This document shows positions 7,304 through 15,156 of a DNA stretch of 17,917 nucleotides, piece after piece. The number at the start of each line of letters is the position of its first letter. Positions within the stretch are counted from its first letter, which is position 1. The DNA is taken from the NCBI GenBank assembly GCA_045598945.1, contig JAZRVD010000047.1, forward strand, positions 1-17,917, written 5' to 3'. Origin of the DNA: Colimorpha sp045598945. Its GTDB lineage: Bacteria; Bacteroidota; Bacteroidia; Bacteroidales; P3. The position numbers and the translations under genes are program-made. The notes beneath the pieces were generated by a model that saw nothing but the letters and a program-made list of their open reading frames with translations, was not told the DNA's origin and did no database searches.

Positions 7304-7945
7304 ATGAAAACATTAGAGAAAAAAATAAGAATTAATACCACATTAGAACTTTTGACAGGTATGCATATCGGTGGTAGCAAGGATAGTGTTGAAATAGGTG
7401 GAATTGATAATCCTGTTATCAAAATTGCAACGAAAGATAATCAGCCATACATCCCAGGTAGTTCGCTCAAGGGTAAAATGCGTTGCCTTCTTGAACAGGT
7501 GAGCGGCTGTGCAAAAGTTGGTGAAGATAATGCTGTCGCAAAAATGTTTGGCTCTGCTGATACTAAAAATCCTAATCCGTCGCATATCATTGTTCGTGAT
7601 GCGATGTTGACGAAGGAGTCGTGTGTTCGCTTGAAGGATGCTCAAATGGATATGCCCTTTACTGAGGATAAATACGAAAATACTATAGATCGTGTTAAGG
7701 GAGTAGCAGAAAACCCACGACAAACGGAACGTGTCCCGGCTGGTGCAATATTTGATGTTGAGTTTGTCTTGAATGTTTGGGATGATGACAAGGAGGGTGA
7801 TATGATGAAAATGCTGGAAGAGGCTATTCGTCTGTTAGAAAATGATTATTTAGGTGGCAGTGGTAGTCGTGGATATGGTCAGGTGAAGTTTGGCGAGCTT
7901 AAAAAGCAGGTGTTATCGAAAGAGAACAAATGGGGAACTATCTAA
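7304..7945 (+). CDS. csm3: Csm3, backbone RAMP and target-RNA nuclease subunit
   Basis: A 213-residue Cas7-family RAMP protein. MHIGGSKDS (20-28), IGGIDNPVI (31-39) and PGSSLKGKMR are the standard Csm3 signatures, and GGSGSRGYGQVKFG near the C-terminus is the RAMP glycine-rich loop. Asp35 in the GIDNP motif corresponds to the catalytic Asp33 of Streptococcus thermophilus Csm3, so cleavage of target RNA every six bases should be intact. The ATG at 7304 is preferred to the in-frame TTG at 7283, which overlaps the csm2 stop and adds seven unconserved residues. It lies between csm2 and csm4 in canonical order. Confidence 0.95.
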   Translation: MKTLEKKIRINTTLELLTGMHIGGSKDSVEIGGIDNPVIKIATKDNQPYIPGSSLKGKMRCLLEQVSGCAKVGEDNAVAKMFGSADTKNPNPSHIIVRDAMLTKESCVRLKDAQMDMPFTEDKYENTIDRVKGVAENPRQTERVPAGAIFDVEFVLNVWDDDKEGDMMKMLEEAIRLLENDYLGGSGSRGYGQVKFGELKKQVLSKENKWGTI

Positions 7946-7984
7946 ATCTGAAGAAAAATCTTTCACATTAATTTGTATTAGAGT

Positions 7985-9019
7985 ATGAGAAAAACATATA
8001 GTTTGTACAAACTGCGTTTTACCTCACCTTTGCATATTGGAGACTGTCGCGGAGATTATGGCAATAGTCTTACTACTGTTGCGTCAGATACTTTCTATGC
8101 TGCCATAACTGCTACTTTGGCAAAACTTGGAAAGGATATACCGGATAATGGTGATCTTGGTTTTGTGATGAGTAGCCTGTTTCCCTTTTTTCAAAAGGAC
8201 AAGGCTTCTGAGTCAGTTCTCTTTTTCCCTCGCCCTTTGCGCTGCAAGCCTTTCCAAGCAGATGATCCAACAGACAATAAATTGCTAAAAAAAGTTGCTT
8301 GGGTAGATAAGTGTTCCTTTGAAAAAATGCTGGCAGGTTCTTCTTTAGGCAATATTAAGGAGTATATACATAAAACATTTTTGTCGTCGGTAAAGATTGC
8401 TGATTCTACAGAAAGGGATGATTCTAAAGAGATAAAGATAGATAATTTTGTGCATAGTCAGGTCGTCCAGCGTGTGAAGATAGAAATGGGTAAAGATACT
8501 GTACCGTTTTATGTGGATAGAGTTAGTTTTAGAGGTGAAAGCGGGTTGTTCTTCCTTGCCGAGGGCAATGTCGAATTGCTGGAAGAGGCTTTGCCTCTAT
8601 TGGCTCTCGAAGGTGTCGGTACTGACAGGAGTGTTGGTTATGGACAGTTTGAGTTTGAAAAAGAACAACTTGATATGGATGTGCCTGACAACGCACAGTA
8701 TCAAATGTCGCTTTCCAATTTTATCCCGGAATCGTCAGAGCAGTTAAAAGGGCTGGTTGGTGATCTCAAAAAGTCGCAAGTCGCATACGATTTTGTTCGT
8801 CGTGGCGGATGGATAACTACCCCCCCGTATATTACTTTTCGCAAAAATGTCATATATGCCTTTGTTCCGGGTTCTACGTTTTTAGGCTCTGATGCATCAG
8901 CCAAAGGTCGCTTTGTAGACTTAAAGCCCGAAGCATGTAAGGAGTTGCCCGTTTGGCGTTGTGGCAAGGCTATTTTTCTTCCAACAAATATAAATATTGA
9001 TGATCATGCCAATAAATAA
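7985..9019 (+). CDS. csm4: Csm4, Cas5-family RAMP binding the crRNA 5' handle
   Basis: A 344-residue RAMP protein. The N-terminus (LRFTSPLHIGDCRGDYGNS) and the early SDTFYAAITAT segment are typical of Csm4, and the glycine-rich loop is GVGTDRSVGYGQ (210-221). A C-terminal VPGSTFLG segment is also seen in the family. Csm4 caps the complex next to Cas10 and holds the 8-base 5' tag of the crRNA. Length is within the usual range. Its last bases overlap the start of csm5, indicating translational coupling. Confidence 0.9.
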   Translation: MRKTYSLYKLRFTSPLHIGDCRGDYGNSLTTVASDTFYAAITATLAKLGKDIPDNGDLGFVMSSLFPFFQKDKASESVLFFPRPLRCKPFQADDPTDNKLLKKVAWVDKCSFEKMLAGSSLGNIKEYIHKTFLSSVKIADSTERDDSKEIKIDNFVHSQVVQRVKIEMGKDTVPFYVDRVSFRGESGLFFLAEGNVELLEEALPLLALEGVGTDRSVGYGQFEFEKEQLDMDVPDNAQYQMSLSNFIPESSEQLKGLVGDLKKSQVAYDFVRRGGWITTPPYITFRKNVIYAFVPGSTFLGSDASAKGRFVDLKPEACKELPVWRCGKAIFLPTNINIDDHANK

Positions 9020-10778
9020 TCAGATAAACATTCGTTTTACAGTTCTTACTCCAACATTTATTGGCTGTGGTCAAGAAAATGATTATGTTGCAGGTGTCGA
9101 TTTCGTTATTGATAGAGATCATGTGCTAATTTTGTCGCAAGAACGGCTGATGTCTCTTCTTGATCCATCTGAAATTGCTCAATATTCAACATGTTTGTTA
9201 GGCAGAGATGGTGAAAGGTTGGTTAAGTTGTTTGGGGAGAAAAGATTGAACGATGCGTGCGTTAAAAAGGTTTCTTTGAGAGAACTGGGTATAAGTAGTA
9301 TTGATGCAATCAAGCCGATGATAAAAAACCAACTAAGTGGTAATCCTTTGCTTGTTGGTAGTTCGCTCAAAGGTGCGTTGATGAACGTTTTTGCCACATA
9401 TTTGGGAGTAAGAGGGAATAAGGATAACGTTTTTGGTACGGCAAAGGATGGTAATGTCTTTTCTCGTTTTATCAAATTTCATGATGTGGAGTTTGATAGT
9501 GATTGTTTGTCGTTAGTTAATACAAAAATATTTAATCTTTTTACAAGAAATGGTGGAGCATGGCAAGGTGGCTGGAAGGATGGAGGTCGAACAAGTCCGG
9601 ATTTTAACCCAGGTAAATTTAATACAATATATGAGGCACTAAAGCCTGGTGCAACGGCAGTGGGAAGTTTATTGCTATGTGATGAGCTTTTTAAGTTGTA
9701 TGCTTCAAGGGGTGATAGAGATAAACAACATGTCAAATCTCGTGAAAAAGAAAGCTTGTTGCAATCTCCGCAAACTCTTTTTGAGGTTATAAATGCTCAT
9801 ACAGCTCTGATGTTAAAAAAAGATAGGGCTTTTTTCACGAAGTTCAGCACAGCCAAGACGGAGTGTATTGTGGATGCAATAGATGATTTGTTGAAAAAAA
9901 TCAATGAGAATAGCGGTAATTCTTGTGTTCTGCGTTTATCAGCTGGCTCAGGTTTTCATTCTATTACAGGCGACTGGCAGTTTGACGATTATTCTTCTGG
10001 TAGATTAGGTCGTAAAGTAGATAGAGAAGATATAGAAGGAAAGAAACTATTAAATACTCCGGGTGGTATCAATCCTAAAAGTAGAAAGATTGCTGTCTCA
10101 GATGATTTGTTTACATTGATGGGGTTTGTGAAACTTGAAGTGGTGGATGAAAAAGAAGCGGCGGAATATATGACGAGTATTCAAGAGTCAAGGTTGAAGA
10201 GAGTTGATTCGTATCGTTTTTTTTCCGATCAAAAGTTGCAGAAACAAAAAGTTGAAGAGACCAAACGACAACAACGGTTACAAGAAGAGTCGGAACGCCA
10301 AAATAAATATACAGAATTATTGGAGAAATTGTCTGACCTAAAATCTCAAGGGAAATATTCTGAGGCTATAGAAAAAATTAAAGAATCAAATTTGAAGGAC
10401 TTCTTTTCAGATTTGAAAGCTGAAGAGAATGCTCTCAGACTATTGCTAAATGAACAAAAAAATAATGATGAAAAACAGCGGTTGATCGATGAGACGAGAA
10501 AAAAAGGTCTGTCTATGTTGCTTGAAGCTAAGCAAGAAAATGGCGAATATGCTGTCAAGGATTTCAAGGTATGTGAAAAGAAAGTAGATAAATATTTGAA
10601 GGACCTCAATCTGTCTGCTCTTGAGTCTGATGCCGATATTGAGGCATTAAGAAGAACGTTACAACGTCTGAAGTCTAACTCTAATAAGAAGGAATTAAAA
10701 TTATGGAGTGATCCTGATAGTTCTCTTTGGGAAACTGTTGAAAAATGGACAAATGGTAAGGTCAATTTGATAGAATAA
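9000..10778 (+). CDS. csm5: Csm5 with long coiled-coil C-terminal extension
   Basis: A 592-residue RAMP protein. Residues 1 to about 400 are Csm5: FTVLTPTFIGCG near the start, LVGSSLKGALMN (GSSLKG at 120-125), LRLSAGSGFHS, and a terminal LMGFVKLEV stretch. Csm5 ends the Csm3 filament at the crRNA 3' side and helps recruit maturation nucleases. Usual Csm5 proteins are roughly 350-420 residues; here about 190 more follow, very rich in Glu, Lys, Gln and Asn with heptad-like spacing, so predicted to be long helices or a coiled coil, ending in a short Trp-containing tail. The start is taken as the ATG at 9000; the ATG at 9006 is equally possible, and the TTG at 8997 is less likely. Overlaps csm4 by 20 bases; the next gene starts one base after its stop. 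Confidence 0.88.
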   Translation: MIMPINNQINIRFTVLTPTFIGCGQENDYVAGVDFVIDRDHVLILSQERLMSLLDPSEIAQYSTCLLGRDGERLVKLFGEKRLNDACVKKVSLRELGISSIDAIKPMIKNQLSGNPLLVGSSLKGALMNVFATYLGVRGNKDNVFGTAKDGNVFSRFIKFHDVEFDSDCLSLVNTKIFNLFTRNGGAWQGGWKDGGRTSPDFNPGKFNTIYEALKPGATAVGSLLLCDELFKLYASRGDRDKQHVKSREKESLLQSPQTLFEVINAHTALMLKKDRAFFTKFSTAKTECIVDAIDDLLKKINENSGNSCVLRLSAGSGFHSITGDWQFDDYSSGRLGRKVDREDIEGKKLLNTPGGINPKSRKIAVSDDLFTLMGFVKLEVVDEKEAAEYMTSIQESRLKRVDSYRFFSDQKLQKQKVEETKRQQRLQEESERQNKYTELLEKLSDLKSQGKYSEAIEKIKESNLKDFFSDLKAEENALRLLLNEQKNNDEKQRLIDETRKKGLSMLLEAKQENGEYAVKDFKVCEKKVDKYLKDLNLSALESDADIEALRRTLQRLKSNSNKKELKLWSDPDSSLWETVEKWTNGKVNLIE

Positions 10779-10779
10779 T

Positions 10780-12006
10780 ATGCCAAGAAAAGTTTTAATC
10801 TCTTTTTTAGGTACAGGGTCGTATAATGAGAACAGAACGTATCGCACTGCGGATTATCGTTTCGATGATGGTACACAATATAATACCTCATTTGTTGCCA
10901 GTGCTATTGCTCAACACCTTCACCCGGATGTGATTATTCTATTAGGAACAGTTAAGTCGATGTGGGAGGAGGTTTATCGCAGTTTTTCGGGCGATAATGT
11001 AGATGAGGGTTATTATGTAGAGTTAGGTGATTTTTGCCATAATGCGAACAAAGATTCCGAACTATCATTACCTCAAAAAGATGTTTTGGAAAATGCAATA
11101 GCACCTGAAGCGCATGTGGAACTGATTAGGTATGGCCTCAATCAAGAAGAAATCAGAGAAAATTCAGCTATTGTTTTAGGCCTTGAAAAATATTTCAAGC
11201 GAGGTGATATTTTGACGGTTGACATAACTCATTCTTTCCGTTCTCTGCCACTGGTTTTGATGAACCTTTTGGTCTATTTGCGCAATGTTAGTAAAAAATC
11301 TATCCAGATTGATCATGTGCTGTATGGTATGTTGGATATATCAAGGGAATTGGGCTATACGCCAGTGGTTGAACTGAATGATGTCTTGACAATCAATGAT
11401 TGGATAACTGGTGCTTATTCTTTGCAAGAGTATTGTAATGGATATAAAGTCGCAGAATTGATAAAAAACTTAGGAGATTCGAACGTTTCCAACCGTTTGA
11501 CGAAGTTTTCTGACGTGGTGAATCTAAATCATTTGGGAAGGATTAGAACACAGGCTCAAGAATTGGCGGCTATAAGAAATGTGGAAATCACTCCAATTGC
11601 GGATTTGGTTGTTAAGCCTATTGTTAATGATTATGTAGAGCGTTTCTATGGACAGATGACGGACTCGGCTTTCCAATTTAGAGTAGCAAAATGGCAATTT
11701 GAACATCGTAATTATGCCTCTGCTTTTTTGGCTTTGATTGAGTCGGTTATTTCTTATGTATGTGAGTCTCAATCTCTTGATGAAAATGATATTGATTGTA
11801 GGGAAAGAGCGAAGCGTATACTTAGATATAAAGAGAATCCTGTAAAGCAAATAAACGATCTGAAAGTTTTAAGAAGTTCGTTTAATAGAACAAACTCGTT
11901 TCGTAATAGCGTTGCTCATCAGGTGGTAAATGGCAGAGATAATGCAAGAGATGTTGTTGACGTCTTACAAAATGTTATTAACAAATTGGAAGATATTATA
12001 AAATAA
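10780..12006 (+). CDS. csx1: CARF-HEPN ribonuclease, Csx1/TM1812-like (first copy)
   Basis: A 408-residue protein of the Csx1/Csx2 (TM1812) type. The N-terminal CARF domain starts LISFLGTGSY (6-15) and carries DITHSFRSLP (148-157), the conserved motif of this family that lines the cyclic oligoadenylate pocket. The C-terminal region is helical and contains RNSVAH (Arg375 to His380), an R-X4-H motif of HEPN ribonucleases. The expected action is non-specific RNA cleavage when cOA made by Cas10 binds the CARF dimer. It starts one base after csm5, so it belongs to the csm operon. Its neighbour downstream is a diverged paralogue. Which cOA size it binds cannot be told from sequence. Confidence 0.88.
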   Translation: MPRKVLISFLGTGSYNENRTYRTADYRFDDGTQYNTSFVASAIAQHLHPDVIILLGTVKSMWEEVYRSFSGDNVDEGYYVELGDFCHNANKDSELSLPQKDVLENAIAPEAHVELIRYGLNQEEIRENSAIVLGLEKYFKRGDILTVDITHSFRSLPLVLMNLLVYLRNVSKKSIQIDHVLYGMLDISRELGYTPVVELNDVLTINDWITGAYSLQEYCNGYKVAELIKNLGDSNVSNRLTKFSDVVNLNHLGRIRTQAQELAAIRNVEITPIADLVVKPIVNDYVERFYGQMTDSAFQFRVAKWQFEHRNYASAFLALIESVISYVCESQSLDENDIDCRERAKRILRYKENPVKQINDLKVLRSSFNRTNSFRNSVAHQVVNGRDNARDVVDVLQNVINKLEDIIK

Positions 12007-12012
12007 GACAAG

Positions 12013-13305
12013 ATGTCAAGAAAGGTTTTTGTCTCCTTTTTGGGGACTAATAATTATTTGCAAGCACGTTATCAGATAGGTGAAACTATTTGTACGCCAA
12101 CTCGTTTTGTGCAAGAAGCTATATTAGAAACACTACGTCAAAAAGGTGTTGTTTTTGATTGTGTATTTATCTTTTATACGGATGAATCTTGTAAGAAGAA
12201 TTGGTGTGATAATGGACAAGAGAGAGTGTTGGAGAATAAAGAAATCGAATCTCGTGGACTTGGTGGCGTTTTAAAGTCAAAATATAATAATGTTGAGGGA
12301 GTGAGTATAAAAGAGGGCTTCTCTGAAGAAGACGTGTGGTCTATTTTTAACACAGTGTATGATAAACTTGAGGATGGTGATGAGATATATTTTGACGTTA
12401 CGCATGCTTTTCGCTCTATTCCAATGTTCTCGACAGTCCTCTTTGGCTTCTCGCAGTATATGAAGGATACTACGTTGCAAGAGGTGTATTATGGCGCTTT
12501 TGAGAGGTTGGGACCAGCCTATGAGGTGAAGAATATGCCTGTAGAAAAACGCATTGCTCCTGTTCTAAGGCTTTCTAATATGATTAGATTGCAACAGTAT
12601 ACTGAAATGTCTAACTCTTTGGTTTCTTTTGGCAGAATGAAGGAGGTGGCAGAAGGTATCGCTAATGATGATGTCGGTGCTTTAGCAAAAAGTCTTGCAA
12701 AAAATCTTAACAAGCTTGATGAATATATCAATATAAATGATATAAATAATATAAAAAATGGGGGAGTTGTTGCTCAGATAAAGGGTTGTTTGAAAAAAAT
12801 GTTGAAGTCAAAAGACCTTCCAATGGCTTCTGTTTGTGTATTAGAAAGATTGAAGAGTGAGTTGTCTGGTTTTATTCCAGAGGATTCGTATCAGAATGTA
12901 GAGGCTGCTATAATGTGGGCGAAAAAATATAAGATGATTTTGCCTTGTTATACTATGGGACAGGAATATTTGATTACGAGATTGTGCGACATTTGTAGCT
13001 CTTCTAATCCATTTGATGGTAAAGATGCTGATAAGAGTTTTAGAAGTCTTGTGTCTGCTGTTTGTGCTATGAAGCAAGAAGATGTTGATGCCAAGAATTA
13101 TAGAGGCATTGTTTCAGTTGATACAGAGAAATCTGAAGAGTTGTTGTCGAAAGATGTTATAAGGAAAATAAGAGAACCTTATCGTTATTTGACTGATAAT
13201 AGGAATAATCTTAATCATGGAAAAGGCAACAAGTCGTTTGATACTTTTGTGAAATCTTTTGAAAAGTATTATTCCGAGTGCTTAGAAATAGTTAATGAAG
13301 TATAA
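12013..13305 (+). CDS. csx1: CARF-HEPN ribonuclease, Csx1/TM1812-like (second copy)
   Basis: A 430-residue paralogue of the preceding gene. The CARF start is VSFLGTNNY (7-15) and the family motif DVTHAFRSIP lies at 128-137, almost the same distance in as in the first copy. HEPN motif RNNLNH is at 397-402 (Arg397, His402). Outside these motifs the two proteins differ widely, so this is an old duplication or separate acquisition, not a recent copy. Six bases separate it from the first csx1 and two from the next gene. Both copies keep their catalytic residues, so both are probably active, perhaps with different ligands or RNA preference. Confidence 0.87.
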   Translation: MSRKVFVSFLGTNNYLQARYQIGETICTPTRFVQEAILETLRQKGVVFDCVFIFYTDESCKKNWCDNGQERVLENKEIESRGLGGVLKSKYNNVEGVSIKEGFSEEDVWSIFNTVYDKLEDGDEIYFDVTHAFRSIPMFSTVLFGFSQYMKDTTLQEVYYGAFERLGPAYEVKNMPVEKRIAPVLRLSNMIRLQQYTEMSNSLVSFGRMKEVAEGIANDDVGALAKSLAKNLNKLDEYININDINNIKNGGVVAQIKGCLKKMLKSKDLPMASVCVLERLKSELSGFIPEDSYQNVEAAIMWAKKYKMILPCYTMGQEYLITRLCDICSSSNPFDGKDADKSFRSLVSAVCAMKQEDVDAKNYRGIVSVDTEKSEELLSKDVIRKIREPYRYLTDNRNNLNHGKGNKSFDTFVKSFEKYYSECLEIVNEV

Positions 13306-13307
13306 TC

Positions 13308-13670
13308 ATGTTTGTCAATGTGTCCAATCATCCTTCGGCAAAGTGGGGTGATGTTCAAATGGCTGCTGCACAACAGTGGGGAAAGGTATATGATATACCT
13401 TTTCCTGTTGTTGCTCCAGATGCTTGTGTTGATGCTGTTTCCGACATGGCTGATGATTTGATAAATCAAATATTGCGATTGGATGTTGATATGTCGAATG
13501 TCGTCGTCCATATAATGGGTGAAATGACATTGACATACGCCGTTGTCCGTCGTCTGTTAGCCAAGGGTGTCCGTTGTGTGGCCTCTACTACTCAGCGTGT
13601 TGTGATAGATTTGCCTGACGGGTCAAAACAATCGTCATTCTCTTTTGTCGCCTTTAGAGATTATTGTTAA
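13308..13670 (+). CDS. Small CRISPR-linked Rossmann-like protein, candidate ring nuclease
   Basis: A 120-residue protein that starts two bases after the second csx1. It begins FVNVSNHPSAKW, has DIPFPVVAP at about 29-37, then VVVHIMGEMTLTYAVV, a short helix, and CVASTTQR, and ends FVAFRDY. The alternation of strands and helices suggests a compact Rossmann/CARF-like fold. I have a general impression that proteins with SNHPS...W and MGE...STT.R words occur next to type III systems, but I cannot name the family with certainty. Size, fold and position directly after cOA-activated RNases resemble small ring nucleases such as Csx15, Csx16 or Csx20; that assignment is inference. No membrane segment or signal peptide is present. 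Composition is intermediate between the AT-rich csm genes and the GC-richer helicase. Confidence 0.6.
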   Translation: MFVNVSNHPSAKWGDVQMAAAQQWGKVYDIPFPVVAPDACVDAVSDMADDLINQILRLDVDMSNVVVHIMGEMTLTYAVVRRLLAKGVRCVASTTQRVVIDLPDGSKQSSFSFVAFRDYC

Positions 13671-13682
13671 TCCTTTTCTTTT

Positions 13683-15140
13683 ATGTCCTCGATAACTCTC
13701 ACTCAATCGCAACAGCGAGTGTTCAACGCTCTTAAGGCTTTCCTTAAGGGCGACGATCGTATTTTTGTCCTCAGCGGTTACGCAGGTACTGGCAAGACTA
13801 CGCTTATGCGTTTCTTGGTCGAGCATCTCGTCGCAGTAAAACGGAATTTCGTCCTTTTGGCATCTACCGGACGTGCCGCCTCGGTGCTTTCGCATTGTGT
13901 GGGCGCTGCCGTTCCGGCATCTACCATCCATTCACACATATACACCTTCAACGGCTTCAATCAGTCTGTAGACGATATTGTGGAGACCAAGGAGGAGTTC
14001 TCTGGCCAACTTTTTCTCGATTTCAAGCCTGCCGTACGCGATAGTGATGGCACGTCTGTCGTCTATCTCGTCGACGAGGCCTCTATGATTGGCGACGAGC
14101 CGTCTGCCGATGTCGTACAGGCTCGTTTCGGGTCGGGCAAGCTGCTTACCGAGCTGCTCGACTATGACAAGTCGCCTAAGTCTAAGTTCGTCTTTGTCGG
14201 CGACCCATGTCAGTTGCCGCCTGTCTCGCAGGTTTTTTCGCCAGCTCTCTCTGTCGACTATCTTCGCTCAACATTTCATTGCGGCGTGGCGGAAGGTGTC
14301 TTGACAGAGATAATGCGTCAAGATGATGGCAACGACATTGTCTCTACCTCCAAGCGCATACGACAGCTTGCTTTGTCGGCACCTGTCGACGAGAGCTGTT
14401 ATTTCTCCAAGGTGTGGGGCAAGCTGCCTATCTTCTCTGGCAGGGATATCCATTTCTACCCTTCGCACGATGCGATGCTCTCCCGTTATCTCGATGACGT
14501 GCGTCAGCATGGCTTCAACCAGTCTATCTTTGTGAGCTATAGCAATAGTAGGTCTTACAAGACCTCTCAGTGGCTTCGCAGTCAGCTGGGTTATGGTGGC
14601 AATATCGATAAGGGCGAGCTGCTACAGGTTATCCAGAACAATCTCCTTGCCAATTTCGTCAATGGCGACTTCGTCGTTGTCGACGACGTGTCTTCGCATG
14701 TCGAGATGCGTGCCGGTCTCTCCTTCCGTAAGGCTACCGTCCATCTTGTATCAGGCGGCGACAGTTACACCATGCTGCTTATGGAGGATACGCTGCACAA
14801 CGGCAGGCTCAATATCTCCAAGCAACAGCAGACCGACCTCTTCGTTGACTTTGTCATTCGCATGAAGCAGCAAGGTATCACTCAAAAGAAACAACCGGAG
14901 GCGTTCGACGACATGCTTCGCTATGATCCATATCTCAATGCACTGCGGTGTGTCTTTGGCTATTGCGTTACATGCCATAAGGCGCAAGGCGGCGAGTGGC
15001 GCGACGTGTATGTGGAAATGCCACGCAATATCACCCTCAACCCCACCAAGTCCAAATACCAGTGGGTCTATACTGCTATCACGCGCTCGTCGTGCAGGCT
15101 GCATCTGGTAAACGACTTTTTCTACGGCAATAGTCATTAA
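13683..15140 (+). CDS. RecD-like superfamily 1 DNA helicase
   Basis: A 485-residue SF1B helicase with all main motifs in order: Walker A GYAGTGKT (32-39), motif Ia LLASTGRAA, Walker B LVDEAS (Asp131, Glu132), motif III GDPCQLPP (173-180), the UvrD_C_2 motif CHKAQGGEW (431-439) and motif VI VYTAITRS (462-469). This is the RecD/Pif1-like arrangement, expected to move 5' to 3' on ssDNA. It lacks the long N-terminal domains of RecD2. The gene starts 12 bases after the small protein gene and ends 16 bases before cas1, so it belongs with the adaptation genes. It has the GC-rich codon use of cas1 and the primase, not that of the csm genes. A role in processing DNA for spacer capture is plausible; a housekeeping helicase is less likely in this position. 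Confidence 0.88.
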   Translation: MSSITLTQSQQRVFNALKAFLKGDDRIFVLSGYAGTGKTTLMRFLVEHLVAVKRNFVLLASTGRAASVLSHCVGAAVPASTIHSHIYTFNGFNQSVDDIVETKEEFSGQLFLDFKPAVRDSDGTSVVYLVDEASMIGDEPSADVVQARFGSGKLLTELLDYDKSPKSKFVFVGDPCQLPPVSQVFSPALSVDYLRSTFHCGVAEGVLTEIMRQDDGNDIVSTSKRIRQLALSAPVDESCYFSKVWGKLPIFSGRDIHFYPSHDAMLSRYLDDVRQHGFNQSIFVSYSNSRSYKTSQWLRSQLGYGGNIDKGELLQVIQNNLLANFVNGDFVVVDDVSSHVEMRAGLSFRKATVHLVSGGDSYTMLLMEDTLHNGRLNISKQQQTDLFVDFVIRMKQQGITQKKQPEAFDDMLRYDPYLNALRCVFGYCVTCHKAQGGEWRDVYVEMPRNITLNPTKSKYQWVYTAITRSSCRLHLVNDFFYGNSH

Positions 15141-15156
15141 CTCACTCTTTTTTGCT

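Noticed and set aside
5267..10778. Type III-B (Cmr) assignment suggested by the HD-less Cas10 and CorA
   Set aside because: The small subunit is clearly Csm2, followed by Csm3, Csm4 and Csm5 in III-A order; no Cmr1, Cmr4, Cmr5 or Cmr6 is present.
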